NCBI GenBank assembly: GCA_035646975.1
Contig: DASROJ010000144.1
Location: 1 to 11,595 of the forward strand
Direction: 5' to 3'
Origin: DASROJ01 sp035646975
Lineage (GTDB): Bacteria; Acidobacteriota; Polarisedimenticolia; JACPZX01; DASXTC01
DNA: 11,595 nt
The notes under the pieces are model-generated. The model did not search any database, was not told the DNA's origin, and saw nothing but the letters and a program-made list of their open reading frames with translations. The translations under genes and the position numbers were made by a program. Positions 1 through 6,189 of the stretch are shown here, in pieces (the stretch's first letter is position 1; each line of letters opens with the position of its first letter).

Positions 1-1214
1 CTCGCCGTGCTGGCCGAGCTGTCGCCGCACGTGGCGTTGCAGCTGCTGAACAGGGTGGAGTAGAGCGGCGTGCCCATGCAGTCGCCACCGCCACCGCTGA
101 TGACGCAGTTCAGCGCCGCGGCCGTGAGCTGTCTTGCCAGCTGGAGCCGGATGTCGCCGGCCGGGCTGACGCAGATCGCTTCCACCGCGGAGTTGTTGTC
201 GTTTGTGATCGTGCTGGTGATCGCCTTGCCGCAGATCGACAGCGTCCCACCGGCCGCGTTGATGACGGCCTGTGTGATGTTGAACGACTTGGGCTTCGAG
301 GCGGCCGCCGCATGGGTGCCCCAGAATCCGGGAGTGCGGCAGATCGCGCCACCGCATTCATCCGGTGCCGGGTTGGTCGGGTTCGAAACGCAATTCCCCG
401 TGGCCGGGTCGCAGCTCTCCGTGGTGCAGTTGTCCGCGTCGGCTTCGCAATGCTTCGGATCACCCGACTCGCAGTGACCGGTCGCCGGGTTGCAGGACTC
501 CACCGTGCACTTGTTGTCGTCCCCATCGCAGACCACCGGCTTCGCCTCGCACTGGTGTGTCGACGGGTTGCAGACGTTCGGTGAGCAGGGATTGTCGCTC
601 GTCGGGCACTGGCCCGGATCGATCGAGTTCGGATCGCAGCCGCCCGGCTGGCACTGGTCCGGACCGCCCGGTCCGACCGGCACCGACGCGCACTTGTGCG
701 TGGACGGGTCGCAAACCTCTGTCGTGCAGGGGTTGTTGTCCGTCGGGCACTGGCCCGGATCGATCGAGTTCGGATCGCAGCCGCCCGGCTGGCACTGGTC
801 CGGACCGCCCGGTCCGACCGGCACCGACGCGCACTTGTGCGTGGACGGGTCGCAGACCTCTGTCGTGCAGGGGTCGCTGTCCGACGGGCACTGGCCCGGA
901 TCGATCGAGTTCGGATCACAGCCGCCCGGCTGGCACTGGTCCGGCCCACCCGGGCCGACCGGCACAGAGATGCACTGATGCGTCGTGGCGTCGCAGACTT
1001 CGTCCGTGCACGGGTCGTTGTCCGATGGGCACGGATGAGGATCGATGGCGTTCGGATCGCAGGCGCCGCCGCCTGTCGGACCGTTCGGGTCGACCTGGGC
1101 CCAGACCGGCTGGCTGCTGACGAGCAGCAGGCCGAGCATCATGATCGGGAGAATGGAAGCGAGCTTGAGAAGGTTCCTCATGGCGCCACTACAGTTCGGT
1201 TCGCTGGTACACAT
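1..1214 (-). CDS. Secreted Cys-rich tandem-repeat protein, C-terminus cut by window edge
   Basis: The reading frame is open from 1214 to base 1, about 404 codons, and runs off the left edge. A signal peptide is clear (MRNLLKLAS then a hydrophobic core, cleaved near PVWA|Q). After it come a diverged and three near-identical 47-residue repeats, each holding CDPNSIDPGQCP, PCTTEVCDPSTHKC and GGPDQCQPGG. Shorter Cys units follow (NKCTVESCNPATGHC, DNCTTESCDPATGNC). The last part is a different domain starting CRTPGFWGTHA, with more paired cysteines (LSICGK, EAICVS, LNCVIS, SCNATC). The regular cysteines imply a disulfide-rich extracellular protein; function is unknown. Start choice: ATG 1214 has AGGA 9 nt upstream within AGGAGGCAGGA. 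The in-frame ATG at 1181 gives a cleaner signal peptide but has no Shine-Dalgarno; the 11 extra codons include two TGT and one AGT, poor for this genome. The start is therefore uncertain by 33 nt. The gene lies downstream of the beta-helix gene on the same strand but has its own candidate promoter. Confidence 0.85.
   Translation of the reverse strand, partial: MCTSEPNCSGAMRNLLKLASILPIMMLGLLLVSSQPVWAQVDPNGPTGGGACDPNAIDPHPCPSDNDPCTDEVCDATTHQCISVPVGPGGPDQCQPGGCDPNSIDPGQCPSDSDPCTTEVCDPSTHKCASVPVGPGGPDQCQPGGCDPNSIDPGQCPTDNNPCTTEVCDPSTHKCASVPVGPGGPDQCQPGGCDPNSIDPGQCPTSDNPCSPNVCNPSTHQCEAKPVVCDGDDNKCTVESCNPATGHCESGDPKHCEADADNCTTESCDPATGNCVSNPTNPAPDECGGAICRTPGFWGTHAAAASKPKSFNITQAVINAAGGTLSICGKAITSTITNDNNSAVEAICVSPAGDIRLQLARQLTAAALNCVISGGGGDCMGTPLYSTLFSSCNATCGDSSASTA
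589..1087 (-). repeat. Tandem 141-nt coding repeat (three full copies plus a partial diverged copy)
   Basis: Copies lie at 589-729, 730-870 and 871-1011; a diverged partial copy begins at 1012. The period is exactly 141 nt (47 codons), seen in the spacing of a shared GGATCGAT block at 616, 757, 898 and 1039. By eye, 601-729 and 742-870 differ at a single base in 129, while the third copy diverges toward its 1011 end. In protein order (minus strand) the diverged copy is N-terminal and the two nearly identical ones are last. Near identity at silent positions points to recent duplication or gene conversion. Confidence 0.95.
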
Positions 1215-1506
1215 GAATTTTTGTCCTGCCTCCTGAGAGAAAAACGTGACGATTCCTGCCCCTGGACGGATCTCCGACCTCTACGAACTGCGAAAATGGC
1301 TGGATTACGAGCAGGTGAACAACTCCGCGCGAGGGAAACCCGAGTCGCCCGCAGCAACTCAGTTCATATTAGGCCGCGAAGTGCTCCTCCCGTTCGTTAA
1401 GGCAGGGTGTAGCGTTCTTATACCGCATTGGGATGAGCCGTGCAAGCGGAATCGTCGGGTTGGCGATGTGACGGACAGCATGTTCAGCCGATTGTTAGCT
1501 TTCACT
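1215..1506. other. Intergenic region between the beta-helix and Cys-rich genes
   Basis: This gap of about 290 bases is visibly less GC-rich than its flanks. On the minus strand it holds a sigma70-like promoter (1417-1445), a hairpin (stem GAGTTGC/GCGACTC at 1342-1360, loop TGCGG), and the Shine-Dalgarno AGGAGGCAGGA (1224-1234) for the Cys-rich gene. A plus-strand open frame starts in it (1246) but continues antisense into the beta-helix gene and resembles no known protein. I saw no terminator with a U-tract after the beta-helix stop. Confidence 0.5.
1417..1445 (-). promoter_or_regulatory. Candidate sigma70 promoter for the Cys-rich gene
   Basis: On the minus strand TTGCAC (1445-1440), a 17-nt spacer and TATAAG (1422-1417) form a good -35/-10 pair; the -10 matches consensus at 5 of 6 positions, the -35 at only 3. 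Transcription would start near 1410 and give a leader of about 195 nt before ATG 1214. It sits in the least GC-rich part of this gap. It is predicted from sequence only. Confidence 0.35.
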
Positions 1507-2937
1507 TCACGGACAGGGATTGACGTTCGGGCGAAGCCCGGCAACGGAGGTCCAACCCAGGTTCCCTTCCCCCATCGAGTTGACCCCCGAGACGAGGTAA
1601 TAGGACAGCATCCCGGCAGACGGCACGGCGGAGTCGATCGCACCGGTGCCACCCAGACCCGGCTGCAGGCAGGTGTGGTTGAACCCCCACGGCCAGCCGG
1701 TCAACGAGCCCCGGTACAGGGCATACGAGGTCGCCTGGGATGAAGCCGCCCAGACCATCGTGGTGGCGTCGATGAATCGGAGGTCGGTGGCCGCCTCGGG
1801 CGGAACCGCCGGCACGAACTCGTCGGCGCCGATGTCGACGGCCAGACCGCTGATGCGCGCCTCGCCGTCGATGTCATCGGGCGGAATGTACGACGCGCTG
1901 CCGGCGTCGATGGCCGGGCTGGCCCCGCTGATGTGGAAATCGAGACCGCCCGGGTCGACGAGCAGCGGGTCCACCGCCAGCATGCCGGTGTTGGACGGGG
2001 GGTTGGAGGAGGTGACGAGAATCGCCCCGGCCGCGTTTGCCGAGACGATGTTCCTGCCCATGACGACGGTCTCGGTGCCGTTGTGGTAGATCCAGAAACC
2101 GTAGCCTTTGTTTCCACTCGAGATGTTGTTGTAGACCTGCAGACCCGTGCTGAACGACGTCGTGCCGTTGCCGCCGAGCAGGAAGCCGCTGTTGTTCGCG
2201 TTGCCGTAGGCCACGTTGTTGTAGATCAGACAGGCATCGCAATCCGGATAAATCTGGAAACCGAACCCGGCTGCCGCCGCGGCGATGTTGTTGCGCACGA
2301 TCGTGCCGGGATTGGAAACATAGTAGTCGTGGTCCATCGAGCTGGAGGTGCCGTTGCGGAACGAAAGGTTGCGCTCGATGACGACACCGTATCTCGGCGT
2401 CGATCCGTTCGATGCGATCCCCTGGCCGCACTTCGGCATCACCAGCAGGTCGCACCGTCTTGCGTTGTCATGGACGTAGTTGTCGCGAATGGTGACGTAG
2501 CTGCCCCAGTTGCGGATCCCGGTGCCTGCGGCGTCACGCACCTCGAATCCCTGGAACACCACGTACGAGCCGTTGATGATGACACCCGAGCCCGCCGTGT
2601 CCCCCGCTCCTGCCGCTCCGACGATCACCGCCGTGCGTCTCGGGACCGAACGAATCGTGATCGGGGCGCTCGCGGTGCCGCTGAGGTTGATGTTGATCTG
2701 CGCCGGACCGTAGAGCCCGCCGCGCGCCTCGACGATATCGCCGGAGCGCGCCTGGTCGATGCCGACCTGGAGGCTGCAGAACGGCAGGGCCAGGGTGCCG
2801 GCGCCGGTATCAGAGCAGGCGCCGACGTTGCTCACGGTCCAGGTGGTCGCATCGAGACGATCGGCATGACACCCAAGCACGAACATGACGAGACAGATGG
2901 CGGCGCGGCGACAGACACAGAGGCATGGAGACACCAT
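1507..2937 (-). CDS. Secreted right-handed parallel beta-helix protein
   Basis: A 476-residue protein. The N-terminus (MVSPCLCVCRRA, then a hydrophobic stretch to about residue 22) is an export signal; cleavage could follow CHA (residue 25), and VLGC at 20-23 is a weak lipobox. Residues about 100-330 hold many short turns typical of a right-handed beta-helix (IRDNYVHDN, IERNLSFRN, VRNNIAA, IYNNVAYGN, VYNNISSGN), with ladders of Asn at the turns. The helix closes with the sequence ISGASPAIDAG and DIGADEF (368-374), a common C-terminal end of secreted beta-helix proteins. Residues 381-476 look like a fibronectin-type-III-like domain (SYALYRGSLTG, YYLVSG). The family includes polysaccharide lyases and surface adhesins, but I see no catalytic signature, so substrate and activity are unknown. 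ATG 2937 is preceded by GGGAG with 7 nt spacing. Confidence 0.9.
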   Translation of the reverse strand: MVSPCLCVCRRAAICLVMFVLGCHADRLDATTWTVSNVGACSDTGAGTLALPFCSLQVGIDQARSGDIVEARGGLYGPAQININLSGTASAPITIRSVPRRTAVIVGAAGAGDTAGSGVIINGSYVVFQGFEVRDAAGTGIRNWGSYVTIRDNYVHDNARRCDLLVMPKCGQGIASNGSTPRYGVVIERNLSFRNGTSSSMDHDYYVSNPGTIVRNNIAAAAAGFGFQIYPDCDACLIYNNVAYGNANNSGFLLGGNGTTSFSTGLQVYNNISSGNKGYGFWIYHNGTETVVMGRNIVSANAAGAILVTSSNPPSNTGMLAVDPLLVDPGGLDFHISGASPAIDAGSASYIPPDDIDGEARISGLAVDIGADEFVPAVPPEAATDLRFIDATTMVWAASSQATSYALYRGSLTGWPWGFNHTCLQPGLGGTGAIDSAVPSAGMLSYYLVSGVNSMGEGNLGWTSVAGLRPNVNPCP

Positions 2938-3184
2938 GGCACGGCTCCCGGTCGTGGAGCGCGGATGTCAGGACGGGCTGGTCGTGCGGGGCTGGAAACA
3001 GGGACGACAACGCATCGACGACCGGAACAATGGGCGCTCCGGACTGTGCATCCAGCGCGAGATTCGAATCAGCGGGGGTGTGTGATTCGGGGCAACGTCA
3101 ATGTAAGGTCCGGGTCAGACGCACGCCAGCGCCTGACCGGGTGGGCCGCCGGATCGCGGTCCGTGGGTGTCTTTCGGAAGCCTG
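2938..3184. other. Intergenic region upstream of the beta-helix gene
   Basis: This 247-base gap lies between the stop of the cytochrome-like gene and the start of the beta-helix gene, both on the minus strand. It contains a hairpin at 3113-3138 and a perfect 10-bp palindrome GATTCGAATC at 3061-3070, about 125 bp upstream of the beta-helix start, possibly a small operator. I could not find a convincing -35/-10 pair; TTGACG at 3101-3096 has no AT-rich -10 at the right distance. Confidence 0.4.
3113..3138 (-). terminator. Possible terminator hairpin after the mpg-cytochrome unit
   Basis: GGTCAG (3113-3118) pairs with CTGACC (3133-3138). Inside, after a single mismatch, CGC pairs with GCG around a 6-nt loop. 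It lies about 47 nt beyond the stop codon of the cytochrome-like lipoprotein on the minus strand. No U-tract follows, so intrinsic termination is only a possibility; it could instead be a leader structure of the beta-helix transcript. Confidence 0.3.
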
Positions 3185-3520
3185 TCAATCCGCCCGATCG
3201 AGAAAGGCGCGAATCACGGCCTGATCTCCTGGATCCTTGATCCGTGTGAAGAGCTTGATCCCGAGGGTTCGGATGGTCCCGGGACGATCGAACGGGAGCT
3301 TGTCGTACATCTTGCCGCCGGCAAAGTGGCAGGGGCTGCACCTGGCCTGGAGCAGCGGAACGACCTGAGCCTCGAAGCTGCCGCCCCCGGACGCGGGCAC
3401 CGGCATCGAGCGCTTCTCGCCGGCGCAGCCCGCGAGGAACACCGGCGCCGCCAGCAGGCAGAATATCAACGGACTGAGACCCCGGCGTAACCGCCTGCTC
3501 GTGCTGTGCATTCCGCGCAT
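3185..3520 (-). CDS. Small cytochrome c-like lipoprotein with a single CxxCH
   Basis: From ATG 3520 the protein is 111 residues. A basic N-terminus (STSRRLRRG) and hydrophobic core end in the lipobox FLAGC (Cys32), so a lipid-anchored envelope protein of about 80 mature residues is expected. One heme-binding motif CSPCH is at 61-65, followed by GGKMYDKLPFD and a C-terminal helix with RIKDPGDQAVIRAFL, the style of small c-type cytochrome domains. It is probably an envelope electron carrier or heme sensor. No Met lies in the C-terminal half where class I cytochromes place the distal heme ligand; the only one after the motif is six residues away. Three in-frame ATGs compete (3529, 3520, 3511). 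The 3529 ATG overlaps the mpg stop as ATGA but its AGGAG is only 1 nt away; 3520 and 3511 each have AGGAG at 10 nt. Either way it is translationally coupled to mpg. Confidence 0.75.
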   Translation of the reverse strand: MRGMHSTSRRLRRGLSPLIFCLLAAPVFLAGCAGEKRSMPVPASGGGSFEAQVVPLLQARCSPCHFAGGKMYDKLPFDRPGTIRTLGIKLFTRIKDPGDQAVIRAFLDRAD

Positions 3521-3525
3521 GCTCC

Positions 3526-4179
3526 TCATGCTCCTGATGGTCTTTGTCGCCCCGGCCGGGTCATCCGAATTCGACGCGATGCGAAGGGGGAGCCCGCCAC
3601 CACGAATCGATAGGGCAGGTCGATCGCAGCGCTGATCCCGATGCGCGGGGTGGCCACCCATTCCGGCGGCGCGAACCGATCGTCCTCGATCCAGAGCGGC
3701 TCCCTGGTCAGGTCATGGCCGTAGGCGGCCCGATCGATGCCGAGCGCCTGGGCGAGCTTGCCCGGCCCCGAAGTCAGGTCGCCCAGCGGTTCCCGGCCGC
3801 GCCGCTGTCTCATCGATTCGAGCCCCTCGATCGGTTCGAGCGCCCGAATCAGGACGGCCGAGGCTTCGCCTTCACGCCCGGTCACCACGTTCATGCAGAA
3901 GTGGTTGCCATAGGTGAAATAGACGTAGACGTGGCCCGGCGGCCCGAACATCGCGCGGTTGCGCGGGGTGGGCCCGCGCCAGGCGTGCGAGGCCGGGTCG
4001 GCCGAACCGAGGTAGGCCTCGACTTCCACGATGCGCCCCGCGGTCAGCACACCGTCTCTCCGGTGGCAGATCACCTTGCCGAGCAGGTCGGGGGCGACAC
4101 TCAGCGCGCCGCGAGCGTAAAACGAACGCGGCAGCTTGCGCGCGCGGCGCCGCGCCACCCGGTGTGCCCGGGCGCTCAC
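3526..4179 (-). CDS. mpg: 3-methyladenine DNA glycosylase (AAG/MPG family)
   Basis: A 217-residue cytosolic base-excision repair enzyme that should hydrolyse the N-glycosidic bond of alkylated purines such as 3-methyladenine, and probably hypoxanthine. It is the typical bacterial length for the AAG/MPG fold and full family motifs are visible: RIVEVEAYLG, ASHAWRG, TPRNRAMFG, GHVYVYFTYGN, FCMNVV, ALEPIEGLE and LTSGPGKLAQALGI. By alignment with human AAG from memory, Glu54 matches the catalytic Glu125, His65 matches His136, Tyr90 the intercalating Tyr162 and Asn97 matches Asn169, so the enzyme looks active. The start is GTG 4179, with AAGGGA 9 nt upstream; no in-frame ATG lies just before it. 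The first 15 residues are very basic. It is divergent from the AraC gene across 112 nt and coupled at its 3' end to the cytochrome-like lipoprotein. Confidence 0.97.
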   Translation of the reverse strand: MSARAHRVARRRARKLPRSFYARGALSVAPDLLGKVICHRRDGVLTAGRIVEVEAYLGSADPASHAWRGPTPRNRAMFGPPGHVYVYFTYGNHFCMNVVTGREGEASAVLIRALEPIEGLESMRQRRGREPLGDLTSGPGKLAQALGIDRAAYGHDLTREPLWIEDDRFAPPEWVATPRIGISAAIDLPYRFVVAGSPFASRRIRMTRPGRQRPSGA

Positions 4180-4229
4180 CCGCGGCCGTCCCTTGATGCT
4201 GTCTGCATGATCGACCCGCCCGGCTCACG

Positions 4230-4235
4230 TATAAT
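4230..4235 (+). promoter_or_regulatory. Candidate -10 element for the AraC-family gene
   Basis: A perfect TATAAT at 4230-4235 stands out in the 112-bp GC-rich gap between mpg and the AraC gene. It is placed to start transcription near 4242, about 50 nt before ATG 4292. No good -35 lies 16-18 nt upstream (TTGATG at 4193 is too far), which fits an activator-dependent or self-regulated promoter. Confidence 0.4.
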
Positions 4236-4291
4236 CATCAGGACGACGCCCCGGACACCCGCTCGCGACACGAACAAGGAGCTGCTCGCCG

Positions 4292-5128
4292 ATGATTCGC
4301 AGCCAGACTCTCTACCGCGGCCCGCTGGTCAGCCTTCTCCGGCTGGATCATCCACCCGACCGCGTTCACCGCGACCCGGCCGAGGAAGCCGCCGCGTCGC
4401 ATTCGGTGAGCTTCGTCGAACGGGGAGGATACACCCTGCACCAGGGAAAGCGCCGCTGGCGCATGGACGCCACCGCGATTTTCGTCACCTCCCCCGGGCT
4501 CCGCTATTGTTGCAGCCATCACGAGCAGAGTCCGGGTGACGTCTGCTTTTCGGTCCACCTCTCGCCGGACCTGGTCCACGACGTGCGCTCGACGCTCGGT
4601 GGGCGGTGGAATCCTCGCAAGATCACGGCGAAGCTGACCAACAGGCTCGCCTACCTTCGCCAGCGTCTGGTCGAGACCGCCATCGGGGAGGACCCGGATC
4701 TGTCGTGCCCGGTCCTGGCGGGCGAGCTGCTGGCCGCGGTGGCCGACGGGGAGCCGGCCCCCGCGAGGCTCTTTCGCCCCGGGCAGCTTGCCTGGTACGC
4801 CCGCCGCGTGGAGCAGGCCCGGGCGACCCTCACCGAGGGGTACGCACGACATTTTTCGCTCGGAGAGATCGCCCGTGACGCCGGGATGAGCCCTTTCCAT
4901 TTCAGCAGGGTGTTCCGGGAGCTGTGCGGCGTACCGCCCCACCGCTTCCTGCTGCGGGTGCGACTCGCGCGGGCCGCCGAGCGGCTTTCCGCCGGCGGTG
5001 GCGTCACCGACACATGCCATGCCACCGGGTTCAACAACCTGGGCCATTTCATCCGGACCTTTCGCCGCGTCTACGGAGTGCCTCCTTCCCGGTACCGCGC
5101 CTCCTCCACGCGCGGGTCCAGCACCTGA
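4292..5128 (+). CDS. AraC-family transcriptional regulator
   Basis: A 278-residue cytosolic DNA-binding regulator. The N-terminal part (about 1-160) is a sensor domain beginning like a cupin (SVSFVERGGYTLHQG at 38-52, with TSPGLRYCCSHHE at 66-78). The C-terminal part (about 170-270) is a standard AraC/XylS double helix-turn-helix: HFSLGEIARDAGMSPFHFSR (187-206) and CHATGFNNLGHFIRTFRR (242-259), ending in the usual YGVPPSRYR. The length is normal for the family. The sensor domain carries Cys73, Cys74, His76 and His77, with Cys85 and Cys139 nearby, which could sense metal or thiol-reactive compounds; this is a guess. ATG 4292 has AAGGAG (4276-4281) 10 nt upstream. Its partners are the VOC gene 104 nt downstream and divergent mpg; these are the most likely targets. 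Confidence 0.95.
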   Translation: MIRSQTLYRGPLVSLLRLDHPPDRVHRDPAEEAAASHSVSFVERGGYTLHQGKRRWRMDATAIFVTSPGLRYCCSHHEQSPGDVCFSVHLSPDLVHDVRSTLGGRWNPRKITAKLTNRLAYLRQRLVETAIGEDPDLSCPVLAGELLAAVADGEPAPARLFRPGQLAWYARRVEQARATLTEGYARHFSLGEIARDAGMSPFHFSRVFRELCGVPPHRFLLRVRLARAAERLSAGGGVTDTCHATGFNNLGHFIRTFRRVYGVPPSRYRASSTRGSST

Positions 5129-5188
5129 AGGGTGCTAAAAACTCCCGCCGGTCGCGCAGATCAGCAAGAAAGCGCAAGCCGCGGCGGG
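5120..5188 (+). promoter_or_regulatory. Two hairpins between the AraC gene and the VOC gene
   Basis: The first hairpin has the perfect stem AGCACC (5120-5125) / GGTGCT (5131-5136) with loop TGAAG; the loop begins with the AraC stop codon TGA. The second pairs CCCGCCG (5144-5150) with CGGCGGG (5182-5188) and has an inner GCGC/GCGC stem. Neither is followed by a U-tract, so these are more likely leader or attenuation structures, or RNA stabilisers, than simple terminators. Function is not shown. Confidence 0.35.
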
Positions 5189-5231
5189 CCCTTCGAGCTA
5201 CCCTGAGGAAACTTTTCTCGAGGAGGAAACC

Positions 5232-5600
5232 ATGTACGACCATCTCAGCCTGAAGGTCAGGGAATACAAGAAGAGCAGACAATTCTACGAGAAGGCGCTC
5301 GCCCCGCTCGGCATCGCATTGCAGGGGGAGGATGACGGCTCCACGGCCGGGTTCGGTCCCGGCGAGTCGACCCTCCTCTGGATCTCGGAGGGCCAACCCG
5401 CTTCCACCGGCCTGCACATCGCGTTTGCGGCGCCGAGCCGAGCCGCCGTCGGCTCGTTCCATAACGCGGCGATGGAAGCCGGGGGGCGTGACAACGGCGC
5501 TCCGGGCATCCGGGAAAGCTACTCCCCGACCTACTACGCCGCTTTCGTCATCGACCCGGACGGCAACAACATCGAGGCGGTCTGTCACTTGAAACAATGA
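5232..5600 (+). CDS. VOC-superfamily (glyoxalase/bleomycin-resistance fold) protein
   Basis: A 122-residue cytosolic protein with one VOC domain over its full length: MYDHLSLKVREYKKSRQFY at the start and FVIDPDGNNIEAV at the end are hallmark strands. Candidate metal ligands are His4, His62 (GLHIAF) and Glu115. VOC members include glyoxalases, dioxygenases and antibiotic-binding proteins; the sequence alone does not give the substrate. A stand-alone single domain would be expected to dimerise. ATG 5232 has AGGAGG 5 nt upstream. It lies 104 nt after the AraC-family gene in the same direction, so a regulator/effector pair dealing with an electrophile or toxic small molecule is plausible, and mpg across the divergent promoter would fit a damage theme. 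That link is inference. Confidence 0.95.
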   Translation: MYDHLSLKVREYKKSRQFYEKALAPLGIALQGEDDGSTAGFGPGESTLLWISEGQPASTGLHIAFAAPSRAAVGSFHNAAMEAGGRDNGAPGIRESYSPTYYAAFVIDPDGNNIEAVCHLKQ

Positions 5601-5628
5601 CCCGGTTCCGGGCGCACCGGAAGCCGGG
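5601..5628. terminator. GC-rich hairpin between convergent genes
   Basis: CCCGGTTCCGG (5601-5611) pairs with CCGGAAGCCGGG (5617-5628), with one bulged base and a 5-nt loop GCGCA. It begins directly after the VOC stop codon and ends 9 nt before the stop of the convergent small secreted protein, so it could end transcription from both sides. There is no U-tract on either side, as is common in very GC-rich genomes. Confidence 0.5.
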
Positions 5629-5637
5629 CCGGGCGTG

Positions 5638-6045
5638 TCACCTGCGCTTATCGGCGTCCCCCAGAAGCGGAAACAGCAACTTCAGGCAGAGGTTCTGATC
5701 GCTCCCCTCCACCGAGGCGTCAGCCAGCTTCGCGGAGTCGAAACGCAGCTTCGCGGTGCAGTCGATGGATTCCTTCGCGTTGGCCCCGAAGAACACCGAG
5801 TTCTGCCACGTCAGGAAATCCGACTTGTCGGTCGAGTTCTTGTCCTTCGGTGGTCCGAGCTTCTCAATGACGGCGGATTCAGGCTTCCCAATCCATCGTT
5901 CCTTGACTGATTTTTCCAGGTTGGGAAAGGTCTGGACTTTTATCTGGGCTGACACCGTCCGTGGCGAGGCCAGCAGCACGGCCACCAGGCACGATGCCGC
6001 CAGACGTGACCCGCGAACTGTCCTGGAACATCCGACGCGGTTCAT
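5638..6045 (-). CDS. Small secreted protein of unknown function
   Basis: A 135-residue protein with a clear signal peptide: basic n-region, hydrophobic core (LAASCLVAVLLA) and cleavage at TVSA|Q near residue 33. The mature part of about 100 residues has the segment RWIGKPESAVIEKLGPPKDK followed by TWQNSVFFG. This resembles the 'G-x-P-x-x-x-V-x-x-x-lG-P' start of small OmlA/BamE-like periplasmic domains, though similarity is too weak to name it so. Two cysteines (CTAKLRF and NLCLKLLF) could form a disulfide. ATG 6045 has GGAGGG with 7 nt spacing and a promoter candidate at 6149-6176. It is transcribed alone, convergent with the VOC gene and divergent from the propeller-RND operon. Confidence 0.85.
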   Translation of the reverse strand: MNRVGCSRTVRGSRLAASCLVAVLLASPRTVSAQIKVQTFPNLEKSVKERWIGKPESAVIEKLGPPKDKNSTDKSDFLTWQNSVFFGANAKESIDCTAKLRFDSAKLADASVEGSDQNLCLKLLFPLLGDADKRR

Positions 6046-6148
6046 TCACCAGCCCTCCAGGAGATGGCAGGGTGGCGGGAAGCCGCCGCAGGCCATCAGA
6101 GGTGCGCGCCACCCCCCTGCCCGATAGTCAGAGGCCTGCTGGGGCGGG

Positions 6149-6176
6149 ATTGTAGGACAGCCATTCCGGTTCGCAA
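6149..6176 (-). promoter_or_regulatory. Candidate sigma70 promoter for the small secreted protein
   Basis: On the minus strand TTGCGA (6176-6171), a 16-nt spacer and TACAAT (6154-6149) match the sigma70 consensus at 4 of 6 and 5 of 6 positions. Transcription would start near 6142, about 97 nt before ATG 6045. It lies in the 198-nt divergent gap next to the operon promoter. Confidence 0.5.
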
Positions 6177-6189
6177 GCCGGCAGCGTGG

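Noticed and set aside
589..1087. CRISPR array
   Set aside because: The repeats are 141 nt, contiguous, in frame and protein-coding, with no spacers.
110..1400. Several long open frames on both strands over the repeat region (for example 110-949 minus, 365-1120 plus, 490-978 plus, 696-1400 plus)
   Set aside because: The 141-nt repeat is a multiple of 3, so any frame without a stop in one copy stays open through all. They give Arg- or Pro-rich sequence without signal or domain, while the remaining minus frame has a signal peptide and ordered Cys repeats.
1395..1501. Integron attC-like site (GTTAAGG and GTTAGCT words in the gap)
   Set aside because: The core words do not match the attC consensus ends and are not in the needed inverted arrangement.
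1246..1743. Plus-strand open frame of 165 codons starting in the 1215-1506 gap
   Set aside because: It has no convincing ribosome site, resembles no family I know, and its second half is antisense to the well supported beta-helix gene.
3061..3070. GATTCGAATC as a tRNA T-loop remnant or attachment site
   Set aside because: It resembles a T-loop core, but the flanks do not form a T-stem on either strand and no acceptor, anticodon arm or CCA end is nearby; no integrase is present.
1933..3240. 435-codon plus-strand frame antisense to the beta-helix gene
   Set aside because: A high-GC shadow; low-complexity Arg/Val/Asp composition, no domain; the opposite strand has a secreted beta-helix protein.
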